The notes under the pieces were generated by a model. It searched no databases, was not told the DNA's origin, and was given only the letters and a program-made list of their open reading frames with translations. From positions 1-16,276 of the forward strand of contig CABSKZ010000028.1 of assembly GCA_902478395.1 (NCBI GenBank): a DNA stretch of 16,276 nt, given 5' to 3'. This DNA comes from an uncultured Eubacteriales bacterium (GTDB lineage Bacteria > Bacillota > Clostridia > UBA1381 > UBA9506). Position 1 is the first letter of the stretch. Each line of letters starts with the position of its first letter. Of this stretch, positions 5,916-13,297 are shown one piece after another. Made by a program: the position numbers and the translations under genes.

Positions 5916-7645
5916 TGTGGAAAACAATCAGACGGATTTTAACCTACACGAAACGTTACACATTCACGCTCGCCCTCGCGCTTTTTTCCGCGCTCGTCAG
6001 CGTGTCCCTCTCCCTGCTCGCCCCGGTGCTCATCGGAGAGGGAATCGATTGCATCGTCGGCCCGCAGAACGTGGACTTTGCCCGCGTAGCGCAGATTCTA
6101 ATGCTGCTTGCTGCCGTCATTGCTGGCTCTGCCCTGTTCCAATGGCTGATGGCGTACTGCACGAATCAGACCGCGTATAAAACCGTGAAGGACATGCGGA
6201 CTGCTGTGTTTCATAAATTGAACCGTGGCCCGCTCCATTACATTGATTCCCACGCACACGGCGATTTAATCAGCCGCGTCGTCAACGATATTGACCAGGT
6301 AGCCGACGGACTCCTGCAGGGCTTCACACAGCTGTTCAACGGGATTGTCACCATCTTCGGGACGCTTCTGTTTATGCTGTCCGTCAATGTGGCAATCACA
6401 CTGGTGGTCGTCGTTGTAACGCCGCTTTCTCTCTTTGTCGCCTCGTTCATCGCCAAACGTTCCTCCGGCATGTTTAAAGAACAGTCACAGACGCGCGGCG
6501 AGCTGGGCGGCTATGTGGAGGAAATGATTGGCAGCCAAAAGATTGTCAAAGCGTTTTCTTATGAAGACCGTGCACAAGAAACATTCGAAGAAATTAACAG
6601 CCGCCTATATGACAGCGGCGTGAAGGCACAGTTCTACTCCTCCCTGACAAACCCCTGCACACGGTTTGTCAACGCGGTTGTGTATGCGTTGGTCGGCATC
6701 GCGGGCGCCGTCAGTGCCGTATCCGGTCGGCTCACCATTGGGCAGATATCCTGCTTTCTGACCTATGCCAACCAGTACACCAAGCCATTTAACGAAATTA
6801 CCGGCGTGCTGACAGAGCTGCAAACCGCCGTCGCCTCCGCAAACCGAGTGTTCGCGGTGTTGGATGAGGTGGATGAGCCTTCTGACGAAGATGCCACGGT
6901 TCTTGCACAATGCGACGGACGTGTCGCAATCAGCCATGTGGACTTTTCCTACCGTCCCGATGTACCATTGATTGCGGACCTGAATCTGAATGTCTGTCCA
7001 GGACAGCGCGTTGCTATCGTCGGGCCAACTGGCTGTGGAAAGACAACGATTATCAACCTGCTGATGCGGTTTTATGACGTGAACAGTGGAACCATTTCTG
7101 TCAGCGGGGAGGACATCCGTGACATCACACGCAACAGCCTGCGTTCCGCCTATGGCATGGTATTGCAGGACACCTGGCTCTTTTCCGGTACTGTTCGCGA
7201 CAATATTGCCTATGGCAGACCGGACGCGACTGAGGCAGAAATTGTAGATGCCGCGAAGGCCGCACATACACACAGCTTTATTAAACGTCTGCCAGAGGGA
7301 TATGACACTGTAATATCAGAGGACGGCGGCAACATCTCACAAGGGCAGAAACAGCTTTTATGTATTGCACGCGTGATGCTGACTAAGCCGCCGATGCTGA
7401 TTCTCGATGAAGCGACCAGTTCCATCGACACCCTAACCGAAATCCGCATCCAAAAGGCGTTTGATAACATGATGGAGGGCCGTACCAGTTTTGTTGTGGC
7501 GCACCGTCTTTCCACCATCCGGGAGGCGGATACGATATTGGTAATGAACAGCGGGAAAATTATTGAACAAGGCACGCATGAAGAACTGCTCGAAAAGGGT
7601 GGTTTTTACGCAAATCTGTACAACAGTCAGTTTGCGAAGGAATAG
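5915..7645 (+). CDS. ABC exporter half-transporter, catalytic ATPase subunit
   Basis: This is a 576-residue half-transporter with an N-terminal exporter membrane domain and a C-terminal ATPase. Walker A is GPTGCGKTT (370-378). Walker B ends ILILDEATSS with catalytic Glu499, and the switch His is His530 (VVAHRLST). The signature is ISQGQ (474-478), not LSGGQ. In a heterodimer the upstream protein lends its good LSGGQ to this protein's catalytic site, while this protein's poor signature faces the upstream protein's degenerate site. The two are therefore complementary. Its ATG shares one base with the upstream stop (TAATG), and AAGGAGG at 5898-5904 lies inside the upstream gene, indicating translational coupling and fixed stoichiometry. 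Closest well-known relatives are BmrD and TM288-type multidrug exporters. The substrate is not deducible. Confidence 0.92.
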   Translation: MWKTIRRILTYTKRYTFTLALALFSALVSVSLSLLAPVLIGEGIDCIVGPQNVDFARVAQILMLLAAVIAGSALFQWLMAYCTNQTAYKTVKDMRTAVFHKLNRGPLHYIDSHAHGDLISRVVNDIDQVADGLLQGFTQLFNGIVTIFGTLLFMLSVNVAITLVVVVVTPLSLFVASFIAKRSSGMFKEQSQTRGELGGYVEEMIGSQKIVKAFSYEDRAQETFEEINSRLYDSGVKAQFYSSLTNPCTRFVNAVVYALVGIAGAVSAVSGRLTIGQISCFLTYANQYTKPFNEITGVLTELQTAVASANRVFAVLDEVDEPSDEDATVLAQCDGRVAISHVDFSYRPDVPLIADLNLNVCPGQRVAIVGPTGCGKTTIINLLMRFYDVNSGTISVSGEDIRDITRNSLRSAYGMVLQDTWLFSGTVRDNIAYGRPDATEAEIVDAAKAAHTHSFIKRLPEGYDTVISEDGGNISQGQKQLLCIARVMLTKPPMLILDEATSSIDTLTEIRIQKAFDNMMEGRTSFVVAHRLSTIREADTILVMNSGKIIEQGTHEELLEKGGFYANLYNSQFAKE

Positions 7646-7888
7646 CACTATATTTCATGAAGTAGTAAACTCCAGCAAAATCCCGCTCACCGGAAGAATT
7701 TTTCCGCTTTCTCTGGTCCTTTGAAACCACGACATTTCGCGTGAAACTCATCTCTGTTCAGTTTGCGTAATGGCTTTTCTTCTTTTCAAACGGCAGTGAA
7801 TCGGAAACTGGAACATTAATGTATGACATTTTCTCGTCAAGATAAAAAATACACCGTCGGGATACCGGCGAAACGGAGCGTGAACACA
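7646..7888. other. Intergenic stretch between the exporter and topB
   Basis: No gene is seen. A short hairpin (CGGAA/TTCCG near 7700-7716) follows the exporter stop without a proper U-run. A palindromic CATTAATG lies near 7815. No clear promoter can be assigned. The reading frame upstream of the topB ATG is open to 7823 but lacks a ribosome binding site. Confidence 0.3.
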
Positions 7889-10063
7889 ATGGCAAAAACA
7901 CTGGTACTGGCGGAAAAACCATCTGTCGGAAAGGAACTGGCGCGCGTGCTGGGTTGCCGCAAATCGGCAAACGGTTATCTCTCCGGCGACAAATATATCG
8001 TGACCTGGGCGCTTGGCCACTTGATTGAGCTTGCCCAGCCGGAGCATTACGGCAAGCAGTATAAGACGTGGAGCGCAGACCAGCTCCCCATGATGCCGGA
8101 GAAAATGGAACTGGAGGTTATTCCATCTACCGCAAAGCAGTACGGCGTGGTAAAAAACCTGCTGCACTCTCCGGAGGTATCCTCCCTTGTCATCGCGACC
8201 GACGCTGGGCGCGAAGGCGAGCTGGTCGCACGATGGATTCTAGCGAAGGCTGGCTTTAAAAAGCCTATCAAACGGCTGTGGATTTCCTCCCAGACCGACA
8301 AAGCTATTCGGCAGGGCTTCGCCTCGCTCAAAGATGGACGGGAGTATATACGGCTGTACGAATCCGCACAGTCACGGGCCGAGGCGGACTGGCTGGTCGG
8401 CCTGAACGTCACCCGCGCGCTGACCTGCCGGCATAACGCCCAGCTCTCCGCCGGGCGCGTTCAAACCCCGACGCTCGCCATCATCGCGGCACGTGAGGAA
8501 GAAATCCGCAAATTCGTATCAAAGGAATACTTCACCGTTCACGCCGATCTCGGCGGCTTCTCGGCCGCATACCGCGACGCACGCGGGCAGTCTGCCATTT
8601 TTGACCGCACACAGGCCGAGGAACTGGCACAGAAAGTGGGAAAAAAGTTTTTCCGATTGACGAAACTGGACGTGACGGACAAACGCACACCCCCGCCGGC
8701 GCTCTACGACCTGACGGAGCTTCAGCGCGACGCAAACAAACTGTACGGTTTTTCCCCAAAACAGACGCTTTCGCTCATGCAGGCCCTATACGAGCGGCAC
8801 AAGGCGCTGACCTACCCCCGCACGGATTCCCGCTATCTGACGGACGACATCGTCCCCACACTCAGCGAACGGCTTAAGTCCATATTCATTGGGGAATTTG
8901 CGCCAATTGCCGGGGAAATTCTCCGCACACGCAAATCTATCTCAAAAAGCTGTGTGAACAACGCGAAGGTAAGCGACCACCACGCAATTATTCCGACGGA
9001 ACAAAAAGTGGAGCTTTCCGAACTCTCCGGCGACGAGCGGAAAATTTATTCGCTTGTGGTGAAACGCTTCCTGACCTGCTTCTACCCCGCATACGAGTAC
9101 AAGCACATCCGCGCGGAATTCACTGCCGAAGGCGAGACGTTTTACGCCACTGGTCGCGAGGTGACCAGCAAGGGCTGGAAAAAAGTCTATGACACGAACG
9201 AAGACATCGAGGAGGACGAACAGGCCCTCCCCACCCTGCGTAAGGGTGACACGTTCGACTGCAAGGGGATGCGCGTCAAATCCGCGAAAACAAAACCGCC
9301 CGCGCGATACACCGAAGCGACACTGCTTTCGGCCATGGAGAATCCGTCCGCGTTTATCACCGATAAAAAGATGAAAGAATTCATCGGTGGCGGCCTCGGT
9401 ACGCCCGCCACCCGCGCAGATATTATTGAGAAGCTGTTCTCATCGTTTTATATCGAAAAATCCGGCAGCAGCATCGTTCCTACTTCAAAGGGAATGCAGC
9501 TCATCAAGCTCGTCCCACCGGATTTAAAAGAACCGCTTCTCACCGCGAAGTGGGAGCAACAGCTCGATGCCATCAGCGAAGGAACGGCAAATAAAAACAA
9601 ATTTCTTTCAGAAATCCGCGGATATACAAAGACGCTGGTGAAAACTGTTCTTTCCAGCGAAGCAAACTACCGGCATGACAACCTGACCCGCACCCCCTGC
9701 CCCGAATGCGGCAAGTTCATGCTGCAAGTGAATGGCAAGCGCGGAAAGATGCTCGTCTGCCAAGACCGCGACTGCGGCCACCGTCAAAACCTCAGCATGA
9801 AAACGAATGTCCGCTGCCCGAATTGCCACAAATTTATGGAGTTGGTCGGTGAGGGAGAAAAACGGATGTATGTCTGCCCCTGCGGATTCCGTGAGAAACA
9901 GGAGGCTTTCCACAAGCGGACAAGGGGCGCGCAGTCCGGCGCGTCCAAGCAATTTGTAAAACAGTACATGCAAAAGCAGCAGAAAGAACAAAAGGAAGAG
10001 AAAACGGCTATGCAGCTTGCATTTGAAAAAATGATGCAGGAGAAGGGTGGCAAAGATAACTAA
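7889..10063 (+). CDS. topB: DNA topoisomerase III (type IA)
   Basis: This is a 724-residue type IA topoisomerase that relaxes negative supercoils and decatenates DNA by passing a strand through a transient single-strand break. The TOPRIM domain has LAEKPSVGKELARVLG at the start and ATDAGREGELVARW at about 103-116 (metal-binding acidic residues). The catalytic tyrosine is Tyr309 in TYPRTDSRY. LSAGRVQTPTLAII (about 188-201) is the type IA core motif. The C-terminal part carries two zinc-binding modules: C604/C607 with C624/C629, and C643/C646 with C663/C665. The tail is rich in Lys, Gln and Glu (about 690-724). Length fits Firmicutes TopB enzymes. ATG 7889 has GGAG 10 nt upstream. TopB can be chromosomal or carried by conjugative elements; no mobile-element genes are visible nearby, so the chromosomal copy is favoured. 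Confidence 0.95.
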   Translation: MAKTLVLAEKPSVGKELARVLGCRKSANGYLSGDKYIVTWALGHLIELAQPEHYGKQYKTWSADQLPMMPEKMELEVIPSTAKQYGVVKNLLHSPEVSSLVIATDAGREGELVARWILAKAGFKKPIKRLWISSQTDKAIRQGFASLKDGREYIRLYESAQSRAEADWLVGLNVTRALTCRHNAQLSAGRVQTPTLAIIAAREEEIRKFVSKEYFTVHADLGGFSAAYRDARGQSAIFDRTQAEELAQKVGKKFFRLTKLDVTDKRTPPPALYDLTELQRDANKLYGFSPKQTLSLMQALYERHKALTYPRTDSRYLTDDIVPTLSERLKSIFIGEFAPIAGEILRTRKSISKSCVNNAKVSDHHAIIPTEQKVELSELSGDERKIYSLVVKRFLTCFYPAYEYKHIRAEFTAEGETFYATGREVTSKGWKKVYDTNEDIEEDEQALPTLRKGDTFDCKGMRVKSAKTKPPARYTEATLLSAMENPSAFITDKKMKEFIGGGLGTPATRADIIEKLFSSFYIEKSGSSIVPTSKGMQLIKLVPPDLKEPLLTAKWEQQLDAISEGTANKNKFLSEIRGYTKTLVKTVLSSEANYRHDNLTRTPCPECGKFMLQVNGKRGKMLVCQDRDCGHRQNLSMKTNVRCPNCHKFMELVGEGEKRMYVCPCGFREKQEAFHKRTRGAQSGASKQFVKQYMQKQQKEQKEEKTAMQLAFEKMMQEKGGKDN

Positions 10064-10065
10064 AA

Positions 10066-10094
10066 CAGGGCCGGAACGCAGAAGAACGGCCTTG
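10066..10094 (+). terminator. Weak hairpin terminator after topB
   Basis: CAGGGCCG (10066-10073) pairs with CGGCCTTG (10087-10094), one G-U pair, 13-base loop. It lies 3 nt after the topB stop. The following bases are only pyrimidine-rich (GTCTATCTC), so efficiency is doubtful. Confidence 0.5.
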
Positions 10095-10151
10095 GTCTAT
10101 CTCACTCTGAGCAATCCGCAGGAATAGGAATTTGATGGCCTGTAAAATATC

Positions 10152-10190
10152 ACAACAAAACACCCCCGCAGGGACCGTTCTCAGCGGGGG
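10152..10190 (-). terminator. Intrinsic terminator after dapA
   Basis: On the minus strand a 7-bp all-GC stem (CCCCCGC 10190-10184 with GCGGGGG 10169-10163) with a 14-base loop is followed by TGTTTTGTTGTG. It lies about 130 nt after the dapA stop, in the gap between convergent topB and dapA. Confidence 0.7.
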
Positions 10191-10316
10191 GATTCGCGTA
10201 TTCAATTCTTAAACGTTTCCCTATGGCAAGCAAGATTTTGCAGGCCAATCCAGATTTACAGCGCTACATAGCTTCATTTTTTTCAAATTCTTTTAACCAA
10301 ACGGGGGATCGCTTCC

Positions 10317-11282
10317 TTATACATTATGCTTCAGAACATGCCCCACATGCTTTGCGCGCTGCACAGTGACGGAGCCTGTCTCAACGTCCGATTCCAGCAG
10401 GCCATACTGTTTCAGCGTATGGTACAGCCGTTCGGCGTTTGTTGGATCCATGTTACACAGCGGAAGGCGGCACGGGCCAACTTCATATCCTATCGCGCAC
10501 ATAGCTTGCTTCACTGGAATTGGATTGACATCCAGAAAAAGCGCTTCAATTAATTCTAAATAGCGGAGCTGAATTGTGTCGCTCATTTCCCGGTCGCCAT
10601 TAAAATATGCCTGACAGAGCCGATGCGTTTCCTCTGGAAGGATATTGGACAGGACAGATATTACCCCCTGCGCGCCAATTGCCAGGGCAGAGGTAATCTG
10701 GTCGTCATTCCCTGAATAGATGGCCAGGTTATCCTTACACAAAGCCGCTATTTTTGCAAGCTGTGAAAAATTCCCGCTGGCCTCTTTGCAGGCGACAATG
10801 TTATCTATCTGGCTCAGGCGTTGATACGTTGCCGGAAATATATTCACCCCGGTTCTCGACGGCACATTATACAGAATTATTGGCAGCGCCGTCGCCTCCG
10901 CGCACGCCTTAAAGTGAAGGTATAGCCCCTGCTGCGACGCCTTGTTATAATACGGTGTTACGTGTAGCAACGCATCCGCTCCCACCTTCTCACACTCCTT
11001 GGACAGATAAACCGCATGTGCCGTGTTGTTACTGCCTGCCCCTGCAACGACGGGAATCCTCCCGTTTATCGTTTTCACCGCATATTCCACCAAGGCGATG
11101 TGCTCCTCATCCGAAAGCGTTGAGCCTTCACCTGTCGTCCCCGCGATAATCACCGCGTCCGCCTTTTTCTCTACCTGCATTTCTAAAAGCTGTCCAAAAA
11201 CCGGAAAATTGATGGCCCCATTCTCCTTCATTGGCGTTATCATTGCTGTGCCAGCCCCTCTGAAAACAAGCTTTTTCCGCAT
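10317..11282 (-). CDS. dapA: 4-hydroxy-tetrahydrodipicolinate synthase (DHDPS)
   Basis: This is a 321-residue class I aldolase (TIM barrel) that condenses pyruvate with aspartate semialdehyde, the first committed step to lysine, meso-diaminopimelate and spore dipicolinate. All key DHDPS residues are visible: GTTGEG (Thr49 at the active site), TPYYNK (Tyr112), LYNVPSRTG (Tyr138, Arg143) and the Schiff-base lysine Lys166 in ACKEASGN. This full set favours DHDPS over N-acetylneuraminate lyase or KDG aldolase relatives. The fold normally ends near QYGLL (residue 296); about 25 extra residues follow. AGGAGG (11290-11295) lies 7 nt before the ATG, and an extended -10 promoter lies upstream. It stands apart from other lysine genes and shares its strand with a HAD hydrolase and an AraC regulator. 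A substrate other than aspartate semialdehyde remains possible. Confidence 0.9.
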   Translation of the reverse strand: MRKKLVFRGAGTAMITPMKENGAINFPVFGQLLEMQVEKKADAVIIAGTTGEGSTLSDEEHIALVEYAVKTINGRIPVVAGAGSNNTAHAVYLSKECEKVGADALLHVTPYYNKASQQGLYLHFKACAEATALPIILYNVPSRTGVNIFPATYQRLSQIDNIVACKEASGNFSQLAKIAALCKDNLAIYSGNDDQITSALAIGAQGVISVLSNILPEETHRLCQAYFNGDREMSDTIQLRYLELIEALFLDVNPIPVKQAMCAIGYEVGPCRLPLCNMDPTNAERLYHTLKQYGLLESDVETGSVTVQRAKHVGHVLKHNV

Positions 11283-11329
11283 ATAAATGCCTCCTAAATT
11301 TTTCAGGACGTACCCCTTCCTGTGAGAGT

Positions 11330-11338
11330 ATCATAGCA
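11330..11338 (-). promoter_or_regulatory. Extended -10 promoter of dapA
   Basis: On the minus strand TGCTATGAT (11338-11330) combines an extended TG with a near-consensus -10 (TATGAT). The -35 is poor. The start would be about 40 nt before the dapA ATG. I see no clear terminator between the HAD gene and this point. Confidence 0.45.
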
Positions 11339-11493
11339 CATATTCTGCAAAATTCGTATAAAATAATCTGTATTTTCTATTAAGATTTTATAAATCTCAA
11401 CAGGCATATTGTATTTAAAAAATGTATTCTTCTATTCTCCGCGCGTCTCGCTGGCGTTACGCAAAAGATATTTCCCGCTTCAGTTTTTTCTGC

Positions 11494-12153
11494 TTAAATC
11501 CAATTTCTACACAGCAATTCCGAAAGGGTCCTGACTGCTTGCACGCCATCCGGCACAGTTTTTTCCTCTCTGTTCAGCCATATGGCGGTTATCCCCAGCC
11601 GCCCTGCCCCGCGCACATCGTTTATCAGCGAATCTCCAACGTGCAGAACCTCGCACGGCGAAAACCCAGTATTTTCAAGCGCAAGCTGGAACAACTCCGG
11701 CCGCGGTTTGTAGGAACGCGCGTCCTCGCTGGTGAACACTCCTGCGGGAGATAGGCCGTGATGCGCAATGCACGCTGTAATGTCCGCATTATCAATATTG
11801 GAAACAAAATAGACCGGAACGGGACAACACGCAAAAAAAGGTGCCGCGTCCGGAAAGATGGGCGGCTTTGTCCACAGTGGGAAAATTTCTTCACACAGCC
11901 GCGCCGCGTCCTCCTCCGCACCAAATTGCCGGATAGTCTCCGCTATTGACCGCACTTCTAAAACACGTTGTGTTTCAAAGTTCTCTCCATGGGCTGCCGC
12001 ACTCATTTGCTGGAAAATCTCTGTCCAGCGGGAACGTACCGCCTCCATTTCTGTCCCGGCGGACGCAGCAATCCGCCGCGCAGCGATATCCGCTGCCACA
12101 TCGTCCTCGTGGACCACCGTTCCATAAAAATCCAGAAATACTGCTTTTATCAT
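11494..12153 (-). CDS. HAD-superfamily hydrolase with atypical motif I
   Basis: This is a 219-residue HAD protein with a Rossmann-like core and inserted alpha cap. Motif I is FLDFYGTVV: nucleophile Asp8 is present, but the second Asp of the usual DxD is Tyr10. Motif II is Ser118 (YFVSNID), motif III is Lys149 (SYKPRPELF) and motif IV is Asp174/Asp179 (HVGDSLINDV). DxYGT is typical of L-2-haloacid dehalogenases and some unassigned HAD groups, whereas phosphatases usually keep the second Asp as general acid. The reaction is thus uncertain. Start 12153 is chosen because AGGAA lies 7 nt upstream; ATG 12159 is only one base from it. It lies 136 nt after the AraC gene and 211 nt before dapA on the same strand, with no clear terminator, so co-transcription is possible. 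Confidence 0.85.
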   Translation of the reverse strand: MIKAVFLDFYGTVVHEDDVAADIAARRIAASAGTEMEAVRSRWTEIFQQMSAAAHGENFETQRVLEVRSIAETIRQFGAEEDAARLCEEIFPLWTKPPIFPDAAPFFACCPVPVYFVSNIDNADITACIAHHGLSPAGVFTSEDARSYKPRPELFQLALENTGFSPCEVLHVGDSLINDVRGAGRLGITAIWLNREEKTVPDGVQAVRTLSELLCRNWI

Positions 12154-12289
12154 AGACATGTTCCTTTCGTTGAACGGTTCTGTATCAGCGCCGATATTTT
12201 TTAAATGGCCTGGCATCATCCCGTAGCCTGTTCTTCAGGACTGACGTTGTCTGCATTGCGTTTCATTCGTATAAAAAGCTTTTCGCTCC

Positions 12290-13114
12290 CTACTCCTTCC
12301 GGTAGCTGCCAGGCGTGGTGTCCGTCATCCGTTTAAACGCCTTGATATAGGTATTTACATCGTTGAATCCCGTCAGATGCGAAATCTCCTCCAGTGGCAG
12401 ATCCGTCGTACGCAGCAGCTTTTTCGACTGGTTGACACGGTAGCGCGTAATGAACTCATACGGTGTTTCCCCCGTTTCCGACTTGAACACACGGATGAAA
12501 TGATACCGGGAAAAATTCATCAACCGCGCAAGGTCGTCAACCCGCACCGTCTCGCGGTAGTGCTGCTTCAAATACGCGACGGCCTGGGAATACAGCGCTC
12601 CAGAACGCCCCTCCTCCCGTTCCAGCGCACTCTGAACAATATGTGTCAGCAATGTGCTGATGCAGCCGGTCAGTTCCAGTTCGTAACTCATGGAATAGGT
12701 CATGCGCAGACGGAACATCTTTTCGAACGTGTCCTGAACCAGATAAAAGTCCAGGTCTTGCACGATGCTGAACCGTTCTCGGAATGCTGCCCCATAATAG
12801 AGCGGTACACTCGCTCCCCGGATGTGTATCCAGCAGAATTCCCAGTCGTCCTTCCCCGCCGTGGCATAGTACTGATAGTTTCGGCAATCGATGAAAGCTG
12901 CGCTTCCCTTTTCCAGCGCGAATTCCTGCCCTGCATACCGAAGCAGCCCTTTCCCCGACAGGGTAAAAATAATGAGGTAGCTGTCCAGTCCCGCCCGCTC
13001 TGTATAGTAGTTTCTGCGCGCCCGGAAATGGGAAAAAGAAGTCGCGTAAAACGGCAGGGTTTTCGCAAATTCCGACGGGGTATATTCCCTTCGTACAAAC
13101 TCTGTCAGGTCCAT
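12290..13114 (-). CDS. AraC-family transcriptional regulator
   Basis: This is a 274-residue regulator. The N-terminal part (about 1-150) is an AraC-type cupin-like ligand domain (LDSYLIIFTLSGKGLLRYAG, then GSAAFIDCRNYQYY). The last 100 residues carry the two helix-turn-helix units: VDDLARLMNFSRYHFIRVFK and the second-helix signature ISHLTGFNDVNTYIKAFKR, ending TPGSYRKE. Such proteins usually activate neighbouring genes when a small ligand binds. ATG 13114 is chosen because AAGGA lies 10 nt before it; ATG 13132 is possible but GGAGG there is only one base away. The gene is divergent from the URO-D-like gene, the likely main target. HAD and dapA follow on the same strand. The ligand is unknown. 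Confidence 0.9.
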   Translation of the reverse strand: MDLTEFVRREYTPSEFAKTLPFYATSFSHFRARRNYYTERAGLDSYLIIFTLSGKGLLRYAGQEFALEKGSAAFIDCRNYQYYATAGKDDWEFCWIHIRGASVPLYYGAAFRERFSIVQDLDFYLVQDTFEKMFRLRMTYSMSYELELTGCISTLLTHIVQSALEREEGRSGALYSQAVAYLKQHYRETVRVDDLARLMNFSRYHFIRVFKSETGETPYEFITRYRVNQSKKLLRTTDLPLEEISHLTGFNDVNTYIKAFKRMTDTTPGSYRKE

Positions 13115-13194
13115 GTTATAGTTTTCCTTCATTCCTCCGCCCCCAAAAGCGCAATTTTCGTCTATTATTCCGCAAAATAGATTCGTGAATATTC

Positions 13195-13272
13195 TGTACA
13201 ATTTGGTATAATTAACTTATCTAAATAAGAATAGTGTACCACAAAATATGGCCGTAATCAATGAAAATGATT
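13195..13272. promoter_or_regulatory. Divergent control region with extended -10 and repeat motifs
   Basis: On the plus strand TGGTATAAT (13204-13212) is a perfect extended -10 with no good -35, as expected for an activator-dependent promoter. Candidate binding motifs are TGTAC at 13195-13199 and again at 13235-13239 (40 bases apart), inverted CTTAT/ATAAG at 13216-13220 and 13225-13229, and inverted AATCA/TGATT at 13256-13260 and 13268-13272. The repeats are short and could be chance. Confidence 0.45.
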
Positions 13273-13297
13273 CTATATTTTACAGGAGGAATAAAAT

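Noticed and set aside
7889..10063. topB as evidence for an integrative conjugative element
   Set aside because: No relaxase, conjugation, integrase or replication genes flank it, so the chromosomal housekeeping copy is the simpler reading.
10141..10200. T-box leader near dapA
   Set aside because: The GC hairpin with AGGGACCG resembles T-box fragments, but it lies downstream of dapA and lacks the specifier loop and the TGG-containing bulge; it works better as a terminator.
13133..13201. N-terminal extension of the AraC regulator from a TTG at 13201
   Set aside because: The residues are low-complexity, no ribosome binding site precedes the TTG, and the segment lies in the divergent control region.
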